The notes beneath the pieces are model-generated. The model had not been told where the DNA came from and searched no databases. It saw nothing but the letters and a program-made list of their open reading frames with translations. A program made the position numbers and the translations under genes. Source: Rhytidiadelphus loreus (Eukaryota > Streptophyta > Bryopsida > Hypnales > Hylocomiaceae). Taken from it: a stretch of 64,000 bases of DNA. The stretch is from contig OX344764.1 of the NCBI GenBank assembly GCA_947034895.1, positions 36,520,935 through 36,584,934 of the forward strand, read 5' to 3'. Of the stretch, positions 1 through 11,086 are shown piece by piece (position 1 is the stretch's first letter; each line of letters opens with the position of its first letter).

Positions 1-343
1 TAAATTCTAGTCTCAAACCTTCTCTACCATAAATTTCTTTACTTTAAGACACAAGTGCAATTTTAATAACAAGTTAAGAAGATAAAAACTCATTTACTTT
101 AGTGTAGAAAGGAAAAAAAATGTTTTTTTCACTTTAATTGATAATATCTTGAAGTTTACATATTCAAAGCTTTTGAAATAATTTCCAATGCAACATCCCC
201 TTTTGCAAGATTTTGTATTAAAAATCTTATAATCAAGTATAAAGCAATCTCTTGCCCTCCAATTTCTTTAGGTGAAAATTAAAAGTAATGCTTATATCTT
301 CTAATCCATGTGGTATAACTTCCTAAAACATTTTCCATCATGT

Positions 344-1094
344 TCACGGGGAGGACTCTCTCCACGTTTTAGCAACCCACATGCGGCGGAAAAAGTAATA
401 CAAGTAATACACCTTAAAATTTAATATTTTTTTCAAAAAATAAATTATGGATAGATTTTACTACTTTAGAAGTTTATGTTTTGAATTATTGGCATTTTTT
501 TTATGCTAATAGTAATTAGTTATAAATTTTTGAAGAAAAAAGATACATTGTAAAGCTGAAAATAACTTTCACACCTCAATATTATATAAGAAAAAAGATT
601 TGAAAAATGAAAAAATAATTCTATAGAATAGCTTTCTATTGAAAGTTCATTTTGGTTGAATATTGATGCAATAGTCATCTTCATGAGAGCTCTATAAATA
701 TTTTAGTTGGAGAACATGCCATTTTAGTTCATTTTTCAACCCTTTCTAAACAATACATCTAATGTTATTTGGAATTATAGTCAATTTCGTTAAAATGGCG
801 GTATTCCATTGTAATGGCACCACATTCCATTAAAATGGCACTGAATTTGTCAGAAAATAACACTACATTCTAGTAAAATGGCAAAATGTGTATCAAAAAT
901 GGCAAAAAAATGACGCCATTTTAACGAAATTGACTATAATTGAAATTTTTGTCAATAGAAACCTTTAATCATTGTTAAACAAAACTCAAAATTTTAGGAT
1001 GAAATTATAGTTTATTCAAGGTGTATTACATGTATTACTTTTTCCACCGCCACACGTGGGTACCCCAAATGTAGTGAGAGTGTCCTCCCCGTGA
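344..1094. mobile_element. Non-autonomous TIR element, 751 bp, with 6-bp target duplication
   Basis: Terminal inverted repeats of about 75 bp start TCACGGGGAGGAC on the left and end GTCCTCCCCGTGA on the right. The direct repeat TCATGT flanks both sides (338-343 and 1095-1100). The opposite arm, around 9615-9635, has a single TCATGT and no insert, so the empty site is preserved. Internal sequence is related to the elements at 20873-21439 and 40918-41472. No coding capacity is seen. A MITE (780-934) is nested inside. The superfamily is not certain. Confidence 0.85.
780..934. mobile_element. 155-bp TA-flanked MITE (copy 1)
   Basis: The ends are GTCAATTTCGTTAAAATGGC and its complement, flanked by TA on both sides (778-779 and 935-936). 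The interior is a series of short ATGGC-containing motifs. A 155-bp copy lies at 7247-7401 in opposite orientation, and a diverged one at 11087-11328. TA target duplication and size fit a Tc1/mariner (Stowaway-like) MITE; that assignment is inferred. Confidence 0.85.
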
Positions 1095-1384
1095 TCATGT
1101 TTTCCTATTTGTAGACTATAAGATCCCATAATTCAATATTCCAAAAAAATTATTTTTGTTTTCTTGACTCAATGCAACAGAATTATAGATATGACAATTA
1201 CGAGTGTTTTTAACAAAAAAAAGGCCTTACTACTTTAATTAGGGGTTATGGTTTCAAACTTCATAAAAGATAGAACTGCCTATCACCACTCTGATTTGCA
1301 ATCTAAGTATCTTGGGTCAATTCCAAAAGGGGCACATATTTTTTAGAGATATTAAGTGTTTGTTTCAAGAATCAAATCCAAGTG

Positions 1385-1490
1385 CATTAGATGGGATTTA
1401 GTCCTTGGGAAGGGTCGTTTCAAGCTAGTTCCCTTTGTTGGGATCGAACCTCTGCTGTTTGGAATTTTAAAAAAAAAATATATATTAATG
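1385..1490. mobile_element. Short insertion (106 bp) in left arm only
   Basis: The left arm has about 106 extra bases between AAGTG and AAATTATAAT. The right arm (near 8405) joins these directly. The insert starts CATTAGATGGGATTTAG, like the start of the element at 15031, and ends ATTAATG. It may be an internally deleted member of the TTAG-ended family seen at 10644, 13024, 16785 and 46892. Confidence 0.45.
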
Positions 1491-2512
1491 AAATTATAAT
1501 TTTTCGATTAAAATTATAATTTCTATAAATTTTTGAAGTGGTTTGTGGTCAACCCTAAAATTACAAAACCGCCCATAGACTAGAGTCATAAACATTCTCT
1601 AATGAATTCATAACCGCCCAAGTCAAGTACAAAATATTCACAATTAATGGAGTCACACATCATCCTCCACTATCATAAAAATTCAGATTTTATCATAGAA
1701 CACTTTAATTTCTGTTATAAGAAGAATGGATTTGAACCCAAAGCTAGGTGATAGAATTGGGTAGGTCTACTAACGAAATTGGAAAACAAACAGTGATGGG
1801 ATGGATTACCCTAGTTTTTATATCTTCTCTTCCCTCTAACAAGACTAAGACTATGAGAGAATGCCTTCAAATGTGAGAAAATTGAGAATTTTTAAGCAAC
1901 ATTTGACTCTTGAACATGTTTCTTTGTGAGATGTTGCTCAAGGAAGTAATTGTGGCTTTGAAAACATTGAATCTTCCACCTCACCTACAAATCATCCTAG
2001 CAAAAAAAACAAATGTTTGAATGCTTTGCTCTTTGCAATTTAGAAATGACAGTTTTTGAGTGGTGTTTAATCGTAACATCATCATAGAACTTTTGGGGAT
2101 CATCAAATCTAAACAATAAACATAATTCAGAAGTTTACAATATAAATGGAAACTTTTATTAAAATTTCACATGAAATCCCATATTTCTCCATGCAATTCC
2201 TAAAGTCTAAAGTCCAGGACTAGTAGAGATTTCTGACCGCACGGTCTAAACTGAAAAGCTCCAAGTTTGTGGCATACCGCCGTTTCCACGAAACATCGGT
2301 TACAAATGGTGTGCAATCCTTGCAACAATCATGTCATCTGCTGATTAATCATTCAACCAAACTCCTGATTTTTGGCATGCGTGACTCCATTTGACCACGC
2401 TGTGTAAGAGATCGTTTGAGCAATTGGTTCAATGGCAATCTGGACATCAACAATGGACACTCAGTGAAATTTAGCCAACCACGCAACCGCCTTAGTTAGT
2501 ATTGTCTTCAGA

Positions 2513-3300
2513 GAAAGTCTCTGAATCACTCTGTGGGAATCTGCCTATATTTGGCAGCAGGCTCTGGCTCTTCATCACAAGCTTCGATTTCAACAAAGCT
2601 TTCCAAAGCCAGTCCTGGGAATAGAGGAGGCGTGCACATCAACTTCCGGCCGGATGACCGTTATATTGGAAGTTTCGTGATGATGAGGAGTGCTAGCGCG
2701 AAATATATGAGCGACTCAGCCTATTCGGGTGAAGTTCCGGAGGCACTCAGGGATCCAATCATCTATTTGAATAAGGAAATTATGAGCAGTGGTCCAGGTT
2801 TCCATCAAGGGCTGATGTAAGTACCCAACACTCGTGTTTCTTGTCTACAGCATTGTTCAATCTTGATCGAGTACTTCAACCCTAAATTTCGGAGTAAACT
2901 CGGTTCATAAATGTGTGCATTGTTGCAGGAGCTAGAAATGCGGAATTGCAGTCACCATGCCAGAGCTCTTCATCAAGCACTTCCGGAATGTTTCCAATTT
3001 CCCCAGGGCCGATTTCCTTGAGCATGTCACTTGTAACCTACAGCTGAAGGGAGAGGAAATCTTCGCTGCCCACCTCCAAGCTGTATTCCTCGGGGAATTC
3101 AACTGAAGTCAATATCAAGCACTGGCTCCCAATCCAAAAGAACCTCGGCTTTGCCATTGAACATTATATACTTGAATAGAGATCATGAGCTGAATTTTTC
3201 GTTAGAAAAACATGCCGCACAAATCTGGAAATGTGGTAGAGGTCGTGATATGGGTGGCTTCACTGAATACCGATGTTACAAGTTTTACTTAACCTGTCGT
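2513..3300 (+). pseudogene. Unidentified exon-like segment, present in three copies
   Basis: An open frame at 2533-2820 contains SPGNRGGVHINFRPDDR and ends on a plausible donor (GTAAGT at 2819-2824). A plausible acceptor (TTGTTGCAG) precedes 2930. Near-identical reading is found on the minus strand at 6998-7201 and 27186-27563. Past the candidate splice, the frame of this ORF meets a stop (AGC TAG), so an intact gene is not evident. I do not recognise the protein. In the locus-2 copy the opposite strand is open over 95 codons (26837-27124), so the original coding strand is uncertain. Confidence 0.35.
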
Positions 3301-3597
3301 GAGCATCTGTCTTCGATAAGTGACAGGAACACCAGCATTAGTTGAAGATCCAGTGATTGCCGCAGAATAAGTTCCACTTCAGGCACAGAATGAAGGCACG
3401 AAGACATTCAACGGTGTATGGTACAAGGTCAGTTTGTGCTGCAGAGATACAAACAATTGCCATCTGGCCAAGTTGAGAAATTATTGCAACCCATTCACTC
3501 ACTACATGATGGATCCCATGCTTCTGCACTCACCAGACTACACAGATCAATGGATTTTGGCTCCAGTTTTCACGCTACTTCGGACGCTTTCCAATGA

Positions 3598-4640
3598 GTG
3601 GATGGGGACATCGAGGGGTTCACTTCAACGTGCCAGAGTGTCACGGACTGAACATTTGGCAACATACACGCGCCATAAACCTTAGTTAACATTCGAAGAA
3701 ATGAAGCACGTGCTGGCTATGTGCTTCAATTCATCCAGTCCGGGAATCTGATTACCCAACGATCATTCGAGCACACAAGGCATGTTAGTGGATATACTAA
3801 AGCGTGCATTTTGATCCGATCGAAAATAATCCATGTGTGCCACTTCATGGCCATCTTAAGGTTTCTCGATCGGTCGACATCAAATTGAATTTTGACATCA
3901 TCACTGGTGTAGTAGCGTCGCTGGCTGATTCTGTGTATTGGGACGAAAAAAGATTCACTCTGAATGATCCGTGCAAGAAGAATCGTGTGGTGCTGCGGCT
4001 AGCTGCACATGACGTGATTGGCCATTTCTACCTTGATTGGGGGAGAGCAATCCAAACGAAGGGTAAAACTCCAGGACAGCAGCCACGCCACATGGATAGA
4101 TGCTAGCTAGATAATTTCCCAACAGAAGCCCAAAGAATCAAGCAAGAAGATTCAATATGAGACAGGTCGCCCAGAGCTCACATCAGGAACAGCAATGCAG
4201 GTGGGTGGCTGCTCCCCATGACCCACAGTGGCAGCCCAGGCCAATCTCATGCGCAACAGAACTATCGTGGAGACAGCCCTAGCCCTGCGCAGGTTTAGCT
4301 AGATCACGATACAATTCTGTCGCCTGCAGCAATTAAACTGGTCCCGGAGATCATGAGCCAGTTGCTCACAGATCGTTCTCCAAGTCCTTGTCAATTCGGA
4401 AGCAGTCAAGGCGAGCCAGGGGCCAGGGCTGGCCCGGAATCATCAATCATACACGATCAATCAAGCGCCGGAGGCAGGAGACGCAGCACGCTAGTGGGGG
4501 TGGGGGGTGGGCGGGCATCAATGATCCACCCAAGCCAAGACGCCCTTCACAAGCTAGCTAGAAGGTCAAGCTAGCTAGAGAAAGCCAAGAAAACTGAGCG
4601 GAATGAAACAATTATGAATTAAAAATTCGAGGGCGGTTTA
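3598..4640 (+). other. Upstream flank of BURP copy 1, homologous to 22640-23705
   Basis: This GC-richer intergenic sequence is shared with locus 2 in the same orientation but visibly diverged by substitutions and indels. Both copies can be read through a short frame with CHGLNIWQH (here) or CHGRNIWQH (locus 2), which I cannot assign to a family. The ORFs at 3804-4106 and 4353-4574 have no recognisable domain, and the first is not kept intact in locus 2. It probably holds the distal promoter of the BURP gene. Confidence 0.5.
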
Positions 4641-4645
4641 GTTGC

Positions 4646-4654
4646 CTATAAATT
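4646..4654 (+). promoter_or_regulatory. TATA box of BURP copy 1
   Basis: CCTATAAAT lies 162-170 bases upstream of the ATG at 4816. It is identical in sequence and context to the one in the second copy at 23706-23714. A start about 30 bases downstream would give a leader of roughly 135 bases. Confidence 0.65.
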
Positions 4655-4815
4655 CAAGGCCTCCTTGCACTTCCAATCTCACTGCCTTCCTTGCCTTGAG
4701 GATCCACTTCAATACTCGTCTAGCTCCTCACTGCACTTGCTTGATCTCAGTCTCCTTGCTTTCGATCATTCCTTGCCAGTCCGCTGCCTGCTCGTTCAGG
4801 CCCTTCGTCCGCAGC

Positions 4816-6200
4816 ATGGGTGAGCAGTGGAGCTTGATGGTCGTGTGGCGGACCCTCTTCATCATGGCCGCGGTCACCACCGTAAGTAGTCATCAGAACG
4901 ATCGAATACCATACCATTTGAATTCCTTTGTTTTTGTCACAGTGATCGACTTCGAGCTTGCTAGGATGCATGCATGCATGTTGTCCGTTAACCGCTGACT
5001 AGCTAGCTGCACTTTGCATATATGCTCTTGAGGATTCAGTAGGTAGCTGCATGCTCCCATTTCATGTACCTTGCAAGCCATGCATGCATGTTCTCCATCG
5101 ATAAATTGCAAAGCAAACGTATTAAATTGGATGTTCACGAACTGCACAAAAGTCATGTGCTTCTCCTGAATCAATTGGCTCTCACTAGTATCGAATGTTC
5201 AATGATTGCTTGAGGACATAAATTGCAAGTAAACATGCATGCAATAGAAAGCTCCTACCTATCGATTGAGTCGCGAAGCCAACGAATTGGTCACTCCGTG
5301 TGTTCCATCTGACTGATTGCCATGTTCAATCTCATGCACTCGCAGGTGACCGGAGCGAGGCCCGTCTCCACCGGTGAACGGACGGATGCGGAGAAAGTGG
5401 CCGCAATTTGTAGCTCCAACGGGATGGTCTGCTCAGAGAGCACCCTCCAAACAGCGTCCTCCAACGGCGTCCAACGCGACCAATCCATCGGCACCATCAA
5501 TGACATCCAACGGGATTTTTTCCTGGAGTCCGCGCTCGTGGTGGGCGGCACGATGACGCTCGACGCAAACCTCCGCGATGAAGCCCCGAAGCGACCCTTC
5601 CTGACGGCGTCCTCCGCCACCCAATTGCCCGCAATCACCTCCTCCAACGCCCTGGCGCTCGTCCGACACTTCGGCGTGCCTCTCAACAGCGACCTGGCCA
5701 AGGCCACCGCCACCGCCGCGTACTTGTGCGGCTACGGAGCGCTGCCGGGAGAGAAGATGAGCTGCGCCGCCTCCAGCGAAGCCGTCGCCAAGTTCGTGTC
5801 CGCCGAACTCGGCTCCAAGGTGAAGGTGCTGTCCACCAGCAACACGCCGGCGCTGGCCGCCCATTCGAAGGCTCCCGTCACCATCACCGGCTTCCGCAAA
5901 GGCTCCCTGGCCGAGGGCCAGAAGATCGTGGTGTGCCACGTCGTGAACTTCCCGTCGGCCCTTTACTATTGCCACCGCGTGACGGGAACCAAAGTCATCA
6001 CCGCCACGCTCCAGACCAGCGCCTCCGACGCCGACATCCAGGCCGTGGGCGTGTGCCACATCGACACTTCCCTGTGGCTCAGCACCCACCCGGCCTTCAA
6101 CGCGCTCAACATTCCCCGCGGCGACGAAGCTTGCCATTGGCTCGTGAATTCGGACCTCGTCTTCGTACCCACCACTGACGCCGGCGCTCAGATGGAGTGA
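4816..6200 (+). CDS. BURP-domain protein, copy 1 (two exons)
   Basis: Exons are 4816-4881 and 5346-6200. The 464-base intron (GTAAGT...CGCAG) is in phase 0, giving 306 residues. Exon 1 encodes only a hydrophobic leader (MGEQWSLMVVWRTLFIMAAVTT), which fits a signal peptide. After a 57-residue variable part comes the BURP domain, from F80-F81 to the C-terminus. It has FFL, a GEKMSCAASSE stretch (157-167) and the four Cys-His pairs C219-H220, C231-H232, C259-H260 and C285-H286, with spacings of 10, 26 and 24 residues. The last spacing is one or two shorter than usual. It lacks the long repeats of RD22- or PG1beta-type members and is closer to a short BNM2/USP-like layout. BURP proteins are typically secreted or wall-associated and often stress- or development-regulated; the function of this one is not shown. 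Coding GC is much higher than the surroundings. Confidence 0.9.
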
Positions 6201-6624
6201 GCGAGCAATTCGACCGCTGGCTGCTGATCGAATCCTCCCTTCCGTGCCTGCAGCTGTACCTATGTATGGGGCTGCCTTCTGGCATGGCTGGGGGACGGAA
6301 GACGCATGATTCAGCAGCAGCGAGGGTCGCCGCTTCCTACAACGCGTATGTTCGTACTCGTGGCGGGAGTGGTGAAGTTGGATAGGTTCAATGTGCGTTC
6401 CGTTTGTGTGATCAATGTGCGTTGTTTCGTTGTCACTCTTTCAGTGTGCGTGTGGTGTTAGACTGCACTGTGTGCGAATCCGTTGATTTCATCCAACTGC
6501 CATGGCATCCATGGACGACCTCTAGCTCAGTCCACAGATCGACTGACTGGGGTGGTCAGGATGGAGGTTGCCGAGCCGTTCTGAGAGAATGGATTGGGTG
6601 GGATTGGGATTCGTGGAGTGTCTT

Positions 6625-6630
6625 AATAAA
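6625..6630 (+). terminator. Poly(A) signal of BURP copy 1
   Basis: AATAAA lies about 425 bases after the stop codon. The same hexamer is at 25690-25695 in copy 2, inside the near-identical tract. Confidence 0.5.
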
Positions 6631-7246
6631 ATAGCTGTACGTTAGTACGCAGGCTTATGGGGGTTGAGAGGATAGTCCTGGCCAGCTGAAAGTTTGGAGA
6701 GTGGCAGGATAATTTACCGGAGCTTGACTATTAAGCGTGCAATGGCATACATGTATGAGTGACGTGAGTCATCTCGGCCAGATCGATGACCACCCTTTCA
6801 GTTGCTTTTGTGTGAATAAACTGGCCCCTTTTATTGTTCGTCACTATCAATGGCTTCGAATGCAAGTGTGCTCTTGTCATATATTCAAGAAACACGGGTG
6901 TTGGCAACTTAATTACAGCAGCCCTTAATGAAACCTGGACCAGTGCTCATAAGGTGATTGGATCCCTGAGTGTTTCCGGAACTTCACCCGAATAGGCTCA
7001 GTCGCTCATATATTTCGTGTGTGCACTCCTCATCATCATGAAACCGCCATTACAACGGTCATCCGGCCGGAAGTTGATGTGCGCGCCTCCTCTATTCCCA
7101 GGACTGGCACTGAAAAGCTTTGTTGAAATCGAATCTTTTGATGAAGAACGAGAGTCTGCTCCCATAGGAGGCTGCTCTCGCAGATCCCCACACAGTTTCA
7201 TAAACTTTCTCTGAAGACAATACTTAGTCGGTTGCTTGGTTGGATA

Positions 7247-7401
7247 GTCAGTTTCGTTAAAATGGCGTCATTTTTTTGCCATTTTTGATACACATTTTGC
7301 CATTTTACTAGAATGTAGTGTTATTTTCTGACAAATTCAGTGCCATTTTAATGGAATGTGGTGCCATTACAATGGAATACCGCCATTTTAACGAAATTGA
7401 C
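7247..7401. mobile_element. 155-bp TA-flanked MITE (copy 2)
   Basis: Same length as the copy at 780-934, in reverse orientation, with TA at 7245-7246 and 7402-7403. It is not at the mirror position: the left arm around 2475 reads straight through as GCCAACCACGCAACC, so this is an independent insertion. Confidence 0.85.
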
Positions 7402-8529
7402 TATTTGGCTAAATTTCACTGAGTGACTGTCCATTGTTGATGGATTGCCATTGAACCAATTGCTCAAACGATCTCTTACACAGCGTGGTCAAATGGAGTC
7501 ACGCATGCCAAAAATCAGGAGTTTGGTTGAATGTTTAATCAGCAGATGACATGATTGTTGCAAGGATTGCACACCATTTGTAACCGATATCTAGTTGAAA
7601 CGGCGGTATGCCACACACTCGGCACTCTTCAGTTTAGACCCTGCGGTCAGAAATCTCTACCAGTCCTAGACTTTTGACTTGAGGAATTGCATGGAAAAAT
7701 AATGAAATATGGGATTTGATATGCAATTTTAACAAAATTTCCCATTTATATTGTAAACTTCTGAATTATGTTTATTGTTTAGATTTTATGATCCCCGAAA
7801 GTTCTATGATGATGTTATGATTAAACTTACACCACTCAAAAACTGTTATTTCTAAATTGCAAAGAGCAAAGTGTTCAAACATTTGTCTTTTTTGCTAGGA
7901 TGATTTGTAGGTGGAAGATTCAATGTTTTCAAAGCCACAATTACTCCCTTGAGCATCATCTCACTAAGAAACATGTTCAAGAATCAAATGTTGCTTTAAA
8001 ATTCTCAATTTTCTCACATTGAAGGCATTCTTTCATAGTCTTAGTCCTGAAGAGGGGAGATAAGATATAAAAACTAGGGTAAACCATCCCATTACAGTTT
8101 GTTTTCCAATTCCGTTAGTAGAGCAGCCCAATTCTATCACCTAGCTTTGGGTCCAATTTTGTCCAGAAAACATCCGAATCTATTCTTCTTATGACAGAAA
8201 TTAAAGCTTTCTACCCTAAAATCTGAATTTTTATAACAAGAAGGGATGATGTGTCACTCCATTATTGGTGAATATTTTGTACTTTACTTGGGCGGTGATG
8301 AAATCATTAGGAAACATTTAAGACTCTAGTCTATGGGCTGTTTTGTAATTTCAAGGCTGATACCACTTCAAAAATTCACAGAAATTCCTATTTTAATTGG
8401 AAAATTATAATTCCACTTAGGTTTGAATCTTGAAACAAGCGCACATCTCTGAAAAATATGTGTCCCTCTTGGAATTCACTCCGAGATACTCAGATTGCAA
8501 ATTAGGGTGGTGATAGGAAGTTCTACCTT

Positions 8530-9448
8530 ATCCCTTTTTAACACTCAAAACCTTTTTTTTGCCATTAACACTCAAAACTGCCATTTCTATAGCAAAAAGT
8601 AAATTAAATGAATTTTTTTTCATTTTTCACATCTAATCATAGGATCTTACACCTAACTAGTATGAGAATGTGTGGAAAAAATTTCAGAATTTTTGGCCAC
8701 ATAGATTGCAAGATATTTGCGTTTAAAGTGAAAAAGACAAGTTTTTAAGCACATTGCGGGACTAGATTTTTTGACTTTGAACATTTTTAACTTAAATTTT
8801 TTGCAATACATAGTTTTGAGCTATAAATTCTTATAGTGAAGAATTGAGTTGAGAGTCTACGGATATAAAAAAAATTCAAAAAAGCTTAATTTTCATTCTT
8901 AAGAAAATTGTTAAGTAGAAATAGGTATGAGATAGAAGGAAAATCTAAAATATTAATATCTTTTAGATGGAATTTCAATTTAAAATGCACAAATTCCGAT
9001 GGAAATATTGTTTTAGCAAGAAAACTAAATTATGTGAATTATATATTTTTTTCTAAATTGCCAAAGTTGCACTCAGAAATGAATACTTCAAGTTATTTTT
9101 TTCAAGAAGATTCTCTAGTTGCCCAAAAAACAAGATTGTTCATAACTTTCTTATAACAAGTTCAAGTGGAATGAATCAAATATAATCAATTAACGGAAAA
9201 AAATTCAAATTTTCATTTTTGAATTATGAATTTTTTTTTTTTGCTGCCCCTCGTCCCTTGTTTTGAGCTTATTTGGACATAACTTTTGTTCCCGAGCACT
9301 GATTGAAAAAAATTTATATTCTATCACGAGGTTTATCAACTTTTCTATCTTCAAAAAAAAGTTTCAAAAAATCAGGGCAAAATTTCAGCTTGTAGGTACG
9401 TGCCTAAAATCCCTTTTGTCACCCAAAGGGACAATGGTCCTTTAGGGG
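8530..9448. mobile_element. Non-autonomous element with CCCCTAAAG ends
   Basis: Sequence absent from the mirror position in the left arm (near 1265). Read on the minus strand, it begins CCCCTAAAGGACCATTGTCC and stays similar to the element at 43221-43788 for roughly 100 bases. Its other end, with ACACTCAAAACTGCCA, also resembles the far end of that element. No coding region is recognised; the ORFs at 8908-9156 and 9263-9445 are low-complexity. Boundaries are approximate. Confidence 0.6.
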
Positions 9449-10643
9449 TTATATGAAGTTTGAAACCATAGCCCCTAAAGAATTAAGGCCTTTTTTTTGT
9501 GAAAAACACTCATAATTGCCTTTTTTATAAATCTATCGCATTGAGTCAAGAAAACAAAAAACAAAATTTTTGAATATTGAATCATAAGATCTTATGGTCT
9601 ACATATATGAAAACATGAAAGAAGGGTTTTAGGAAGTTGTACCATAGAGATTAGAAGATTTAAGCATTACTTTGAACTTTCAACTAAAGAAATTGGGAGG
9701 GGGAGACATTGTCTTGTACTTGATTATTCGATTTTTAAATACAAGAACTTGCAAAAAGAGGATGTTGCATGGAACGAAATTTCAAATGCTTTGACTATGT
9801 AAATTTCAAGATATTATCAATTAAAGTAAAAAAACATTTTTTTTTCCTTTCTACACTAAGTAAATGAGTTTTTATCCTTTTAACTTGTTATTTTGTAATA
9901 ATGTTTTGAGGTAAAGAAATTTATGGTAGAAAGGGTTGGAGACTAGAATTTAGAAGAAGAAATTCCAAAATTGAAACCTAATTTTCATTCTTTAAAATAA
10001 TGTTAAATAGAAGTAGGTACAATATGAAAAAAAAAACTTAATTGTTGATAATACTAAAAAAAAGATGAAATCAAAGCAATAACAAGGACATTGTTTTAGT
10101 GAAGAGTCTTAACTATGTGGAGTAAATTTTTTTGTTAAAAAGTCTTGAAAGTTGAATATAAAAAATATTATATACAAGATTTTCTAAATTAGATGCTGAA
10201 ATTTTCCAAAAATCAAAATTCATCATAAATTTGACATCAATAATACAAATTAAATAAATATAAAAAATAATGTTTACAAAATCATATTCTATGAGGAATA
10301 AATTTCTAAAAATGTTGTTTTATTTTTTGAGATTTTTTTACCAATTTTTTGGAAAATAAATATTTTAAATTAAAATATAGATAGTTAGAGATTTTTGAAA
10401 ATAATATATTTCCAACTATTGGGACCTAAATGAATTTTACTCCAAAAGTTATGCACAAAATATATAAATGAAAATTTCTTTTTCTTTTGTTTAAATTGTT
10501 AGAAAATAATGAAAATATTAAATAAGTAACAAATTTAATTCATTTTCAACAACTTGATGGAGATAAGACTTCACCAAAATATATATAGAAATGCACCTTT
10601 GGACTTTGGATGTCTAGGAATGCATTCACAACCAAGCCTTCCA

Positions 10644-10922
10644 TTAGAGGGGATTTGAGGGCAACATAAGACCATTTCAGGCGTATTCTCTTTATTGTTC
10701 CTTCCACAATGAAGAAATGGCATGTTGTCAAAATTTAAAAAAAACATCATAATATGCAAAAAAATAATTGAAAAAATAATAATAATAATTTATTTTTTTA
10801 ACAAATTACGTAGCAATCTCTTGGCTACGTAGGACTACTACAGTGTCGTTGTAGTAGTCAAATTCGCTTGTTTCCACTGCATGATAACTCACGGTCTTCT
10901 TGACCCTTCAAATTTCATCTAA
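10644..10922. mobile_element. TTAG-ended MITE, family member
   Basis: The left end reads ATTAGAGGGGATTTGAGGG. The right end, complemented, reads GTTAGATGAAATTTGAAGG, and both continue to AAGACC. Inside is a short palindrome-like core, ACGTAGCAATCTCTTGGCTA. Relatives lie at 13024-13299, 16785-17062 and 46892-47292, with a partial one at 15030. Confidence 0.7.
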
Positions 10923-11086
10923 CATTTGCATTTATGTAGAAGACAATAAATTTATTTTTCTAGAACACCTTTGGTGTAAGAATCACCATTTGGGTTCATT
11001 TCAGTTAGTACTAAAAAGGTCAAAATCTAAAGTGTGACAAACTAGAGAAATTGGGTAATAAATAATAATTTTTTAGTAGGGTATAT

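Larger units (their letters stand above)
1..2846 (+). repeat. Left arm of giant inverted repeat around BURP copy 1
   Basis: Read as reverse complement, about 6890-9960 follows this segment almost end to end. For example, the first 20 bases match the complement near 9957, and the 2330-2530 stretch matches 7400-7600. Both arms are AT-rich outside and carry a GC-richer exon-like segment at the inner end (2533-2820 and 6998-7201). The match reaches base 1, so the arm probably continues left of the window. Arm differences are substitutions, small indels and element insertions, so this is an old inverted duplication and not an assembly mirror. Confidence 0.85.
6890..9960 (-). repeat. Right arm of giant inverted repeat
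   Basis: This is the reverse complement of 1-2846. The inner edge lies at the shared sequence CAAGAAACACGGGTGTTGG. The minus-strand frame 6998-7201 repeats the exon-like segment of 2533-2820 (SPGNRGGAHINFRPDDR). Relative to the left arm, it carries insertions at 7247-7401 and about 8530-9448 and lacks those at 344-1094 and 1385-1490. Outward of 9960 no comparison is possible, because the left arm leaves the window. Confidence 0.85.

Noticed and set aside
1436..1460. tRNA B-box-like sequence (minus strand GAGGTTCGATCCCA)
   Set aside because: No acceptor or anticodon stem can be drawn around it; it lies in a short inserted fragment. A similar stretch near 15265 was also dismissed.
4893..5174. 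93-codon minus-strand ORF in the BURP intron, identical at 23958-24239
   Set aside because: Identity follows from the shared tract; it lies within the intron and has no recognisable domain.
5433..6137. 234-codon minus-strand ORF opposite BURP exon 2 (also 24498-25202)
   Set aside because: Long only because the GC-rich exon avoids stops on the other strand; composition is Gly/Val/His-rich with no domain.
5726..6178. 150-codon Arg-rich frame overlapping BURP exon 2
   Set aside because: Out-of-frame shadow of the BURP domain.
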